Part shown: positions 17,874 to 27,227 of the stretch, in pieces
Layout: every line of letters begins with the position of its first letter
Numbering within the stretch: the first letter of the stretch is position 1
From: an uncultured Clostridia bacterium
GTDB taxonomy: Bacteria > Bacillota > Clostridia > TANB77 > CAG-508
Length of the DNA stretch: 41,647 bases
Direction of reading: 5' to 3'
NCBI GenBank assembly: GCA_947629555.1
Contig: CANRED010000010.1
Coordinates: 1-41,647 of the forward strand
Position numbers and translations under genes: made by a program
Notes under the pieces: model-generated
Told to the model about the DNA's origin: nothing
What the model saw: only the letters and a program-made list of their open reading frames with translations
The model's database searches: none

Positions 17874-18124
17874 TCTTCTGAAGATAAAGCTGTAAGTTTT
17901 TTAATACATTTATTACAAATTAATTTATCTTCATATTCTACTAATTTTTTTGAACTACCACAAAAAACACAATTGGTTTCAAACTTTTTAAGAACAATAT
18001 TTGAGCCATCAACATATATTTCTAGTGGATCTTTTTCTACGATTCCTAGCTTATTTCTTAATTCAATAGGTATTACAATTCTTCCCAATTCATCTACTCT
18101 TCTTACAACACCTGTTGATTTCAT
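17870..18124 (-). CDS. AbrB/MazE/SpoVT-family regulator
   Basis: MKSTGVVRRVDELGRIVIPIELRNKLGI; C-terminal CVFC..CNKC. Confidence 0.93.
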   Translation of the reverse strand: MKSTGVVRRVDELGRIVIPIELRNKLGIVEKDPLEIYVDGSNIVLKKFETNCVFCGSSKKLVEYEDKLICNKCIKKLTALSSED

Positions 18125-18348
18125 AAAAATACCTCCCTATAAGTTACAATTTTCGACAAATTAATGATATCATACTTATAGGTAAAACGCAATAAAAATG
18201 TTATAAAAACTATTTATAATTTTATTAAATTTGAATGTTTATATAATTAATTATATAATCTACTATAAATTTGCAAGCCTAATTATAAATGATATTTGAA
18301 TAAAGCACTTAAAAAAATAACAATATAATAGTAACAATTAAAGCCAGA

Positions 18349-18387
18349 AAAAAGTCATATTACTTTTATTAAGTAATATGACTTTTT
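18349..18387. terminator. Terminator-like hairpin next to the att repeat
   Basis: AAAAAGTCATATTACTT-TTAT-TAAGTAATATGACTTTTT. Confidence 0.8.
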
Positions 18388-18536
18388 AATAAATAATGGT
18401 CGGGGTGACACGGATCGAATCTGTTAAATTACTTTTTATATGTTTTTGTAAAGTTATATAAAGTATTACAAAATCAATACATATAACGGATATAATTATC
18501 ATAAATTTATATGATTTTTTATAACTTTTTATAACT

Positions 18537-18556
18537 TCCGTCACTTTTTCGTCACT
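18537..18556. repeat. Direct repeat TCCGTCACTTTTTCGTCACT (left copy)
   Basis: Identical 20-mer at 22233-22252. Confidence 0.85.
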
Positions 18557-18823
18557 CATTTTGTAACATTAATTCACAAGCTTAATGTAAGTGATTATTA
18601 TTATATATAACGGATATATAAATAATGTTATATATCCGCTATATGTAAGCATTTATCGATTTTAAATATAGTAATTAAATTTTACAATTTTTCGAAAAAA
18701 TACATATGATTTTTAAAATGATTTTGTTTATATATTTTTGTATATAGTTTTAGTAATTGAAATTAAATATTATAATATAGTTTATTTTGTATAAGCAAAC
18801 TATATTATGATTGAAAAATACAT

Positions 18824-19279
18824 TTATTTTAAATAACGTGCATATGCATTAAATTCAGAAGTATCGTTATCTACAGTTCTTACTTCTCGCCTGCCACTTT
18901 TATAAACAATTGTAAAGGTAGTTTTTGACTTATTTTTTCCACTTATAGCTCCACCTACTAATCCAACAGGACCAAATAATGCACTTCCAACAGCTCCTCT
19001 TACTATAGCACTTCCAACGGACTTTTTGCTATCTCCTCCAACTAAAATAGTATAATCAATTTCTTTATCCAATAGTTCTTTTTTTCTTTCTTCTTCTGTT
19101 AAACTATTAATCCTTTGTTTTTCAAAGTATGCATTTTCATTTATTTCGTTATTAGCTACAACTGTAACAATTGAACTAATAATCAAAATAATAAATCCTA
19201 ATAAAAAATTTTCAAACATCATTACAATTCCTAGTATCATACCTATTAAGCCAATTACATATATCATCCTTTTAACCAC
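18824..19279 (-). CDS. Membrane protein with glycine-rich segment, unknown
   Basis: Two N-terminal TM segments; VGSAIVRGAVGSALFGPVGLVGGAISG. Confidence 0.7.
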   Translation of the reverse strand: MVKRMIYVIGLIGMILGIVMMFENFLLGFIILIISSIVTVVANNEINENAYFEKQRINSLTEEERKKELLDKEIDYTILVGGDSKKSVGSAIVRGAVGSALFGPVGLVGGAISGKNKSKTTFTIVYKSGRREVRTVDNDTSEFNAYARYLK

Positions 19280-19288
19280 CTTTTTATT

Positions 19289-19654
19289 TTAATATACAGA
19301 ACAAGAAGCATCTTTATAACCACTACTTGTTAAAGTTAAAGTTACAGAGAATTTGTTTCTTATCATTGCGCCAAAACTATTTTGTGCATCAACATATCCA
19401 GTAATATTATATTTATCATTTCCTAAATCTTTTACTGTGGCTTTATCAAATCCACAAAATGTTGAAGAAGAGGGAGACTTTAAATGATTTTCTACAACAT
19501 CTATAGCACATACATAAGCTCGTGTATCATTTGAATTATTACTTCCTTCTCCAATCAAAAAAGAAAAACCTTTAAACAGTAATACTAAAAAAATAATAGA
19601 GCCGACTAATATTAGTAAATTAGTTTTTACATTATCTTCTTGCATATTTTTCAC
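19289..19654 (-). CDS. Membrane-anchored small protein, unknown
   Basis: N-terminal TM; VVENHLKSPSSSTFCGF motif. Confidence 0.7.
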   Translation of the reverse strand: MKNMQEDNVKTNLLILVGSIIFLVLLFKGFSFLIGEGSNNSNDTRAYVCAIDVVENHLKSPSSSTFCGFDKATVKDLGNDKYNITGYVDAQNSFGAMIRNKFSVTLTLTSSGYKDASCSVY

Positions 19655-19926
19655 CTCCCACCGTTCTTATTACAATTTAAATTAGAACAAGTTTTACAAT
19701 ACCAAGAATATAAATCGTATTTTGTTGCATAGCATTTCTTTTCTGTAATACCTTGTATATTTTCAATTTCTAATTGCAATAATTCTTTTGCTATATCAAT
19801 TAAATTGTGTTCCAAACAACTTTGGATTCTATCTAATATATCAAGAACTTTGTCATATTCCATATATGTAAAACCTTTCTTATTTTCAATTTTGAACATT
19901 ATATAACTTTTTACTCTCACTTGCAA
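19651..19926 (-). CDS. Hypothetical Cys-containing protein (start uncertain, possibly MFKIENKK..)
   Basis: Overlaps the next gene by 4 nt; C-terminal CYATKYDLYSWYCKTCSNLNC. Confidence 0.55.
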   Translation of the reverse strand: MQVRVKSYIMFKIENKKGFTYMEYDKVLDILDRIQSCLEHNLIDIAKELLQLEIENIQGITEKKCYATKYDLYSWYCKTCSNLNCNKNGGR

Positions 19927-19989
19927 GTGCTAGCACCTAAAAGTGTTGTATTGTAAAATATAACTGCTAGTAGAAAGGAGGTAAATTGC

Positions 19990-20196
19990 TTGATTATTCT
20001 TAATGTAGAAAAAATATTAAAAGAACAAGGTAAAACTAAATCTTGGTTATGTGACCAATTAGATATATCTTTTTATAATCTTAATAAATCCATAAAGGCT
20101 GGTAAAAAGTCTATATCCTATAAATACTTAGAGGGATTTTGTAAAGCACTAAATTGCTCTTTTGATGAACTTTTAACAATAGTTGATGATGAATAA
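19990..20196 (+). CDS. XRE/Cro-like HTH regulator
   Basis: VEKILKEQGKTKSWLCDQLDISFYNLNKSIKAGKKSISYKYLEGFCKALNCSFDELL; RBS AAAGGAGG. Confidence 0.8.
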   Translation: MIILNVEKILKEQGKTKSWLCDQLDISFYNLNKSIKAGKKSISYKYLEGFCKALNCSFDELLTIVDDE

Positions 20197-20215
20197 TAAA
20201 GCTAACTAATAGTTT

Positions 20216-20353
20216 TTAATTATTCATATATTTTTTTATTTTACTTTTTATATTATTTCTATATATTTCAATTCTTTTTATTCCCGCTTCTGTACTTTTT
20301 AATATTTCATTTTTTATATCTTTTAACATATCTATAACTTCATCTTTTTCCAT
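20216..20353 (-). CDS. Small coiled ORF, 45 aa
   Basis: MEKDEVIDMLKDIKNEILKSTEAGIKRIEIYRNNIKSKIKKYMNN*; weak RBS. Confidence 0.4.
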   Translation of the reverse strand: MEKDEVIDMLKDIKNEILKSTEAGIKRIEIYRNNIKSKIKKYMNN

Positions 20354-20564
20354 AATATTTATTTCCTTTTCGTATTATCAGTAAGACGATATTATCATAC
20401 TTCTATTATAAAATCAATAAAAATAAATTTTAAAGGACTAATTTTATGAATAAAATTATAAAGTATAATGGAAAGTTAAATGTAATAGGAAATAATGTAA
20501 AAAGATATAGGGAAAATGGGGATATTTATATAATAATCCAAATAAAAATGTTACTCCAATAAAA

Positions 20565-21212
20565 GTGCACAAAAAAGAAATACAATGTTATTCTCCAGAA
20601 GAAGTAGAACAATTAGTAACAGTATTGCAAAATGAACCTATTAAATATCAAGCAGTTATTATGCTAGCATTAGATAGTGGATGCAGAAGAGGGGAACTTA
20701 CAGGACTTACTTGGCAAGATATAGATTTTGATAAATCAACAATAAATATAAATAAAGTTACTCAATATGTTGCAGGGTATGGAACTTTTGAAAAATCAAC
20801 AAAGTCAGATACCAGTAATAGAGTGGTTTATATTACACCAACTACACTTAAAGTATTAAGAAGATATAAAAAGGAACAAGACGAAAACAGATTATTATTA
20901 GGTAGCAAATGGCAAAATTCAAAAAGAGTATTTACAACAGATTATGGAGAAGATATGCACCCTGATAGACCATATAAGATATTAAAACAAATTATAAAAA
21001 AATATCAATTAAAAGATATTACTTTTCACGGATTAAGGCATACTTCCATATCATTACAAATATCTAGTGGAATACAGGCTCAAATAATAAGTAAGAGAGC
21101 AGGACACTCAAATGTGTCAATAACACATAATATATATTCACATTTCTTTGATAGTGGATTTAAAGAGGTAGCAGATAAAATGGATAGTTTTTTACAAGTT
21201 ACATCATTATAG
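20565..21212 (+). pseudogene. Tyrosine recombinase/integrase lacking its N-terminal DNA-binding domains
   Basis: Catalytic motifs GCRRGEL, HGLRHTS, GHSNV, NIYSHFF; no N-terminal SAM-like domain upstream in frame. Confidence 0.85.
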
Positions 21213-21222
21213 AAATAACAGA

Positions 21223-21262
21223 AGAAGCGGTTAATTTAAAAATTACTTCCGCTTCTTTTCGG
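21223..21262. terminator. Bidirectional terminator
   Basis: AGAAGCGG..CCGCTTCTTTT. Confidence 0.6.
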
Positions 21263-21275
21263 GTTAATGATTATA

Positions 21276-22103
21276 TTATTTGATATTACTTTTTAAGTTT
21301 TCTATTGTATGTTTATTCTTTAAATATCTAGATATTGTAAATATAGATAAAATCATATCAAAAGTTAGATCATATAAATTTTCAAGTTCTTTTTTTGGTA
21401 AATCTATAACATATTGTTTTTTATATTTACCACTTTTATTATTATGTCGTATATTCAAATTATTTAACATAAATTGCACATCATCCATTATGTTTGAATA
21501 AGTAGTAGATTTAAATTCCTGTTTTAATCCTTCTATTTCATTTGCTAACAAATTTAATATTTCTCTTTTTTCAGTTATTTTACCTTTCATAATAAATCTT
21601 CTATATTCTATCACATTATCAGCTACATTTTTATTTGTTTCTGCTACTGCAGATAAGATAGAATCTTTTTCTACAATAACAATTTGATTATCAGATAATT
21701 CTTTTGTTTCATAATTCAAATCTTCCAATAATGTGTATATATTATTATTGAGAAGATTATAAATATCAACATTGGGACTCATATTTTTATGATTACATTT
21801 GATATCCGATATTGAAATTAGATTTATTATAACTTCTATGTATAATAGTAAATTTTCTATAGTATTTTTCTTTAAACCATTGCTGTCTCTAATATTTAGG
21901 CTAGTAAACATATCATTTATTGAGATATTTCGACCTCTTTTTGACCAATTTGTAAAGAAACATTTATTAATATATTCACACATTGAAGATAAACCATAAT
22001 CAGTGTAATAAGTATCTATTTCAAATAGTTTATGTATTCTTATATATTCTCTTTTTACATCAATTTTTTTATTATTTAGTAAATCAAATATATTTTTTCT
22101 CAT
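21276..22103 (-). CDS. Unknown 275-aa cargo protein of the integrative element
   Basis: Long ORF next to the tRNA-side attachment site; mostly helical sequence, no confident family. Confidence 0.8.
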   Translation of the reverse strand: MRKNIFDLLNNKKIDVKREYIRIHKLFEIDTYYTDYGLSSMCEYINKCFFTNWSKRGRNISINDMFTSLNIRDSNGLKKNTIENLLLYIEVIINLISISDIKCNHKNMSPNVDIYNLLNNNIYTLLEDLNYETKELSDNQIVIVEKDSILSAVAETNKNVADNVIEYRRFIMKGKITEKREILNLLANEIEGLKQEFKSTTYSNIMDDVQFMLNNLNIRHNNKSGKYKKQYVIDLPKKELENLYDLTFDMILSIFTISRYLKNKHTIENLKSNIK

Positions 22104-22232
22104 TTTTCCTCATTTCTATTTATTAAATTTAATATTGTATATTTACTATATATCACAAAAAAAATTGTATATCAATAAAATTGGAATATATTATACAAAA
22201 TATAAAATAGATGGAAATTTATTTTATATAAA

Positions 22233-22252
22233 TCCGTCACTTTTTCGTCACT
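22233..22252. repeat. Direct repeat TCCGTCACTTTTTCGTCACT (right copy)
   Basis: Identical to 18537-18556. Confidence 0.85.
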
Positions 22253-22270
22253 TTTTTAAAGATAATAAAA

Positions 22271-22298
22271 AATAGCAAGTATTATATTACTTGCTATT
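22271..22298. terminator. Hairpin downstream of tRNA-Pro (minus strand)
   Basis: AATAGCAAGTA-TTATAT-TACTTGCTATT. Confidence 0.6.
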
Positions 22299-22321
22299 AC
22301 TATATTTTATCATATAAAAAA

Positions 22322-22397
22322 TGGTCGGGGTGACACGGATCGAACGTGCGACCTCATGGTCCCAAACCACGCGCTCTACCAACTGAGCCACACCCCG
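22322..22397 (-). tRNA. tRNA-Pro (TGG)
   Basis: Cloverleaf CGGGGTG..CACCCCG-ACCA; anticodon loop TTTGGGA. Confidence 0.95.
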
Positions 22398-22472
22398 AAG
22401 TATGCAATTCAAATCAAATGCCTATATACTATATCATACATTTAGTTGAATTGCAATACTTTTTAGAAATTT

Positions 22473-23210
22473 TTATATTCTTTTAAAAACTATTTTATCT
22501 AAATCATCTTTATCTAAAACAGATATACCAGTTTCTATTATGTTTTCATTAGGTAAATCAAATGTAAAAGTAGCCTTAAATTTATTATTAGAAGTAGTTT
22601 CTATTATCATATCAAAAGAAATTTTCATACTAATATCTTCAAAACCTAAATTTAATTTTGATAATAAAGTTCCGTTATGAATTATTTCTGAATCGTCATT
22701 GTTTATGTAAGTTCCTAAATTATTTATTGCAATACTGAAACCAATTAAACCACCTTGATTACTTATTTCTAAAGCAGCTATATTTGTTGAAAGAGCACCA
22801 GTATATGATATGCTATTTTCAATTTTGTAATCATTGTTATAATAGTAAAGCATTGAATTTGCAGAAGGTTTGTAAATATTTACTGTACCTTTATCAGATG
22901 ATTTTTCAATTTGAAAATTTTCAAATGTAACTTTGGAAATAGAAGCATCTTTAGTATAATCAGAATTTTTTTCTAAATAAAAATAAAAATCATTTTTTTG
23001 AATAACGTCTATATTCCACTTGTTCTGTGTATCTTCATTGTTATTTCCTTGTGCTGTACTAACAACTCTAAGACTTGTTATTTTAAAAGGAAGGTTTGTT
23101 TCTCCTTCAACATTGTATCGAAGAACAAGAGTTACAATGATTGTAATAATTATAATAAGTAAAGCGATACCTAAACAAATTTTAATTAATTTTTTATTTT
23201 TTTCGTTCAT
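22473..23210 (-). CDS. Membrane-anchored hypothetical protein
   Basis: Single N-terminal TM, beta-rich extracytoplasmic region. Confidence 0.7.
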   Translation of the reverse strand: MNEKNKKLIKICLGIALLIIIITIIVTLVLRYNVEGETNLPFKITSLRVVSTAQGNNNEDTQNKWNIDVIQKNDFYFYLEKNSDYTKDASISKVTFENFQIEKSSDKGTVNIYKPSANSMLYYYNNDYKIENSISYTGALSTNIAALEISNQGGLIGFSIAINNLGTYINNDDSEIIHNGTLLSKLNLGFEDISMKISFDMIIETTSNNKFKATFTFDLPNENIIETGISVLDKDDLDKIVFKRI

Positions 23211-23213
23211 AAA

Positions 23214-23672
23214 TTAATCCTTTCTTTTATTTCTTAAAAATTTAAAAAAATCTTTTAATATTTGTTCACAGTCTTCTTGTAAAATGCCTGTTTCAATTTC
23301 AACTACATGATTAAATTTGTAATCTTCCAAAAGATTTAATACCGAACCACATGCACCAGTTTTTTCATCCATGGTACCAATATATAATTTTTTCAATCTG
23401 CAGTTAATTAAAGCACCTGCACACATACTACATGGTTCTAAAGTAACATACATTTCGCAATCAGTAAGTCTCCATTTTTTTAATTTTTTACTTGCTTTTT
23501 GAATGGCTAAAATTTCAGCATGCTTTGTAGTATCAAGTTTTGTTTCTTTTAAATTATGTGCTTTAGCAATAACTTTACCATTTTGAACAACTACAGCACC
23601 AACAGGTACTTCTTCTTTATCATATGCTTTTTTTGCTTCTTTTAATGCTAATTTCATAAATTTTTCTTGCAC
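23214..23672 (-). CDS. tadA: tRNA-specific adenosine deaminase TadA
   Basis: HAEILAI and PCSMCAGA zinc motifs; GTG start at 23672 with GGAGG upstream (ORF track start 23720). Confidence 0.92.
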   Translation of the reverse strand: MQEKFMKLALKEAKKAYDKEEVPVGAVVVQNGKVIAKAHNLKETKLDTTKHAEILAIQKASKKLKKWRLTDCEMYVTLEPCSMCAGALINCRLKKLYIGTMDEKTGACGSVLNLLEDYKFNHVVEIETGILQEDCEQILKDFFKFLRNKRKD

Positions 23673-23902
23673 AACGAACCTCCGTATATTGAAATTATTT
23701 TTACAATATAAGTATATCATGTTTTGTGAAATTTACAACATTTAAAAAGAATATAAAAAATACACCATATAGCATATAAATGTTAAATGATGTACTATTG
23801 TAAATAGTGAATAGTACATAAATGTTTTTACAACCTATTTTAAACTATTCACTATTAATTATTAACTATTCACTTTTAACTGCAACCGCTAGGTTGCAGT
23901 CA

Positions 23903-23979
<77 letters not shown>

Positions 23980-24074
23980 ATAACAATAGTATTATAATAT
24001 TTTATTCCACTTATTTCAATAGAAAATGTGAAAAATATTGAAATATGAATTGAAATATTGTATAATTTTTCTAT

Positions 24075-24151
24075 GCATCTATAGCTCAGTAGGATAGAGC
24101 GCTCCCCTCCTAAGGGAGAGGTCATTGGTTCGATTCCAATTAGGTGCACCA
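24075..24151 (+). tRNA. tRNA-Arg (CCT)
   Basis: Cloverleaf GCATCTA..TAGGTGC-ACCA; anticodon loop CTCCTAA. Confidence 0.93.
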
Positions 24152-24162
24152 GATAGATAGGA

Positions 24163-24202
24163 AACTCGGACTTTTTAAATTATTTTATAAGTTCGAGTTT
24201 TA
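24163..24202 (+). terminator. Terminator of tRNA-Arg
   Basis: AAACTCGGACTT..AAGTTCGAGTTTT. Confidence 0.65.
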
Positions 24203-24306
24203 AAATGTTTAAATGTATGCTACAATCTTTATAGATTAAATTGATTTATTTGTCAATTTATAAAACATACTTGCATATTGACATATGTTTTATAAGGAGA
24301 TTTTTA

Positions 24307-24652
24307 ATGAAAATAGGAATATTACATTATTACAGCAAGGAAAAATGAAGATGAATAGTTCCCTCAAAATTTAAAATCAAAGGTCGAAACAATAACTATA
24401 CAGTGGCTAAATAATAATGATATTTTTTATGATAATATTGCATTTGATGTAAAAGATAAAGGATTGTTTTGCCAAGAAAATAACATTGATTATATGATAG
24501 AAGATGATCCAATTCATTTAGGCAAGCTAATTGGCAAAACTAAAGTTATTGTATTTGATTATCCATATAATAGATGCGAAGAATTTAAAGACTTAATTAG
24601 AGTGTATAGTTGGTATGATATATATACCAAAATTAAGGAGGATAAAGTATGA
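24307..24652 (+). pseudogene. Decayed HAD-like nucleotidase C-terminal fragment
   Basis: ..DKGLFCQENNIDYMIEDDPIHLGKLIGKTKVIVFDYPYNR..RVYSWYDIYTKI; coding potential continues upstream in frame to about 24380 without a start; MKIGILHYYSKEK* at 24307. Confidence 0.6.
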
Positions 24653-25302
24653 TACTAGCAATAATTTTAAGATATGAAAATATTTCTGAAGAAGAACCAT
24701 TTAATTGTAGATATTATTTAACAGAATATTTTAAAAATATTTTTGATAAATATAATATACTTTTATTTCCAATTGTTTCTGAAAAAAATATAGATAAAAT
24801 TTGTAATATATGTGATGGTTTAATAGTTACAGGGAGTGCAGTAGATATTCATCCTAGATATTACAATGAAAATCCAATAAAAGGTAAAAAATATAATATT
24901 GATGAGTTTAAATTAGATAAAAAAGTAATTGAACTTTTTGCTAATCATAACAAACCAATTTTAGGAATATGTGGTGGTTTACAGTCTATAAATGTGTGTT
25001 TTGGAGGAAGTTTGAATCAAGCAATAGATAATCATGATTTAGGAAATACATTACACAAAGTTGCTATTAAAAAAGAATCTTTTTTAGATAAAATTTATCA
25101 TCGTAATGAAATAATGGTTAATTCTTTTCACCGTCAATCTATTAAAAATGTAGCTCCTGGTTTTGAAATCGTTGCTATTAGTGATGACAAAACTATTGAA
25201 GCAATAGAAAAAAATAATATTATAGCTGTACAATGGCATCCAGAACAAATGGTGGATTTTAGTTTTTTCGAATATTTTATAAAAACCGTTTCTAATAAAT
25301 AA
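24649..25302 (+). CDS. Class I glutamine amidotransferase-like, peptidase C26 (PuuD-like)
   Basis: GICGGLQSINV, VQWHPEQM. Confidence 0.85.
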   Translation: MILAIILRYENISEEEPFNCRYYLTEYFKNIFDKYNILLFPIVSEKNIDKICNICDGLIVTGSAVDIHPRYYNENPIKGKKYNIDEFKLDKKVIELFANHNKPILGICGGLQSINVCFGGSLNQAIDNHDLGNTLHKVAIKKESFLDKIYHRNEIMVNSFHRQSIKNVAPGFEIVAISDDKTIEAIEKNNIIAVQWHPEQMVDFSFFEYFIKTVSNK

Positions 25303-25365
25303 TTTAGAAAAGTTGTCGTACTTCTTCCTTTAGGGCACCAAAGGTGCGACCTATCGGTCACAATG

Positions 25366-25433
25366 AATAATAAAAAGTGAATAGTTTTAAGTAAGTTGTA
25401 AAAATACTTATATACTATTCACTTTTTATTATT
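25366..25433. repeat. Long hairpin, 20-bp perfect stem
   Basis: AATAATAAAAAGTGAATAGT / ACTATTCACTTTTTATTATT. Confidence 0.85.
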
Positions 25434-25466
25434 GCATAGGAAAAATCTATGCCAACTGTATTAAAT

Positions 25467-27029
25467 TTATATATCTATTCTATCCAAATTTTCTTTTGTT
25501 GGTTCCGTAATAATTTTTCCAGTATAGTCATATCTTGAACCATGACATGGACAATCCCAAGTTTTTTCTAAATTATTCCAACTTAATTCACAACCTAAGT
25601 GCTTACAAATAGGCTTTACTGCAAATATCTTTCCAGAATCATCTTTGTATACACCTATTTTTTCATTATTATAATTTATAATTCCGCCATTTCCATTAGT
25701 GATATCATCTAAAGAATTTAAGGCAGGTTTTGTTTTATTAATAACCAAAGAATAGGTGCTTTCTTTTAACATATTTCCAAATTCTTTAATATTTTTTATA
25801 GGTTCTAATCTAGTTGCTTTATATATTTCAGCATATTTTGGCTCTTTTCCTAATATTTTATCTGATATGATTTTTCCTGCAACATGAGATGAAGTCATAC
25901 CCCATTTTTTAAAACCAGTAGCAATATACATATTTTTATATAAATTAGAAAATTCTCCAATGTATGGAACTTTATCAAGGCTAATGCAATCTTCCGTAGA
26001 CCATTTGTATTTTACCTCCATATTTGGATAGATGTTTCGTACATAATTTTCTAAATTTTTAAATCTATCTTCAATTTTTATATCAGTTGCACCAGTTTTA
26101 TGATCAGAGCCGACAACAATTAAAAGCCTAGAATTATTGTATGGAACAGTTCTAAAGGAGATTACAGGATCCCAACTATTAATATACATTCCAGGAAATA
26201 AATCTTCTTTTGTATCTACTGCAATGGCATACGATTTTGACTGATACATTTTCAAAAAATAAAAACCTGGGAAATTTTTAATTGGGTAATGTGTAGCCAT
26301 TACTAAAAACTTACTTTTAACAACATTTTTATCTGTATAAATAGAGTAAGAATCTGAGTTGTGTTTAATATCTGTTACCTGTGAATTTTCGAATATTTGT
26401 ATACCTTTTTTATAAATAATATCAAACAAACTTAGTGCATATTTTCGTACATGAAATTGTGCCTGATTTGGAAATTTTATTGCTGCTAAAACATTTTTAA
26501 TTGGAAGCGGAATTTTTGTTAAATATTCTGCATTTAATCCTAATTTTTTTACAGTTTCTACTTCGTCGTGAATTTTTGTAGCTTCCTGTTTTGAAGTAGT
26601 AAAAACATAGGCATCTTGCATTTCAAAATCACAGTCTATATTTTCTTTTTCTACTATATTTTTTATCAAAGATATAGCATCTTCGTTAGATTCTAAATAT
26701 TGTTTTGCAAAATCAGTATTAAAATTATTTTCTAAATAATTATAAAATAATCCATGTTGACTAGTGATTTTTGCTGTGGTATTAGCACTAACTCCCATAC
26801 AAACTCTATCTTTTTCCAATATACATATATTTAAACCAGAGTTAGAAAGTAAATATGCTGTTATTGCAGAAACAAGTCCACCACCAACAATACATATGTC
26901 AACATCAATATCTTTTTCTAGTTTAGGATAATTAGTTTTATTTGTAGTTTCTATCCAGAAGGAATTATCCAAAAAATCACATCCTTTTTTGCATAAAAAA
27001 TTTTTAAACAATATCGTTATTCCGTTCAA
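25467..27029 (-). CDS. FAD-dependent oxidoreductase with C-terminal Rieske [2Fe-2S] domain
   Basis: CIVGGGLVSAITAYLLS FAD motif; CKHLGCELSW..CPCHGSRYD; likely TTG start near 26972. Confidence 0.9.
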   Translation of the reverse strand: MNGITILFKNFLCKKGCDFLDNSFWIETTNKTNYPKLEKDIDVDICIVGGGLVSAITAYLLSNSGLNICILEKDRVCMGVSANTTAKITSQHGLFYNYLENNFNTDFAKQYLESNEDAISLIKNIVEKENIDCDFEMQDAYVFTTSKQEATKIHDEVETVKKLGLNAEYLTKIPLPIKNVLAAIKFPNQAQFHVRKYALSLFDIIYKKGIQIFENSQVTDIKHNSDSYSIYTDKNVVKSKFLVMATHYPIKNFPGFYFLKMYQSKSYAIAVDTKEDLFPGMYINSWDPVISFRTVPYNNSRLLIVVGSDHKTGATDIKIEDRFKNLENYVRNIYPNMEVKYKWSTEDCISLDKVPYIGEFSNLYKNMYIATGFKKWGMTSSHVAGKIISDKILGKEPKYAEIYKATRLEPIKNIKEFGNMLKESTYSLVINKTKPALNSLDDITNGNGGIINYNNEKIGVYKDDSGKIFAVKPICKHLGCELSWNNLEKTWDCPCHGSRYDYTGKIITEPTKENLDRIDI

Positions 27030-27155
27030 CCATGCAAAGCTTTATTACTTTTAGTATGCACAAATAAAATTGATGTATGCATAATATATATTTATATAAT
27101 AAGTAGATTTTATAAAAACAATTATAAATATTATGTCAAAAAACGTATATGTTTG

Positions 27156-27184
27156 TTGACTTTTGACGGATTTTTTAGTAAAAT
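27156..27184 (+). promoter_or_regulatory. Sigma-A-like promoter of the giant gene
   Basis: TTGACT-17 nt-TAAAAT, overlapping the ORF-track start. Confidence 0.7.
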
Positions 27185-27227
27185 ATTAACAGTTTATATA
27201 AATAAAAATAAAGGAGAAGGTTTTTTT

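Larger units (their letters stand above)
18395..22344. mobile_element. Small integrative-element remnant in the tRNA-Pro 3' end
   Basis: 25-bp direct repeats AATGGTCGGGGTGACACGGATCGAA at 18395-18419 and 22320-22344, the latter inside tRNA-Pro; internal tyrosine recombinase. Confidence 0.85.
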
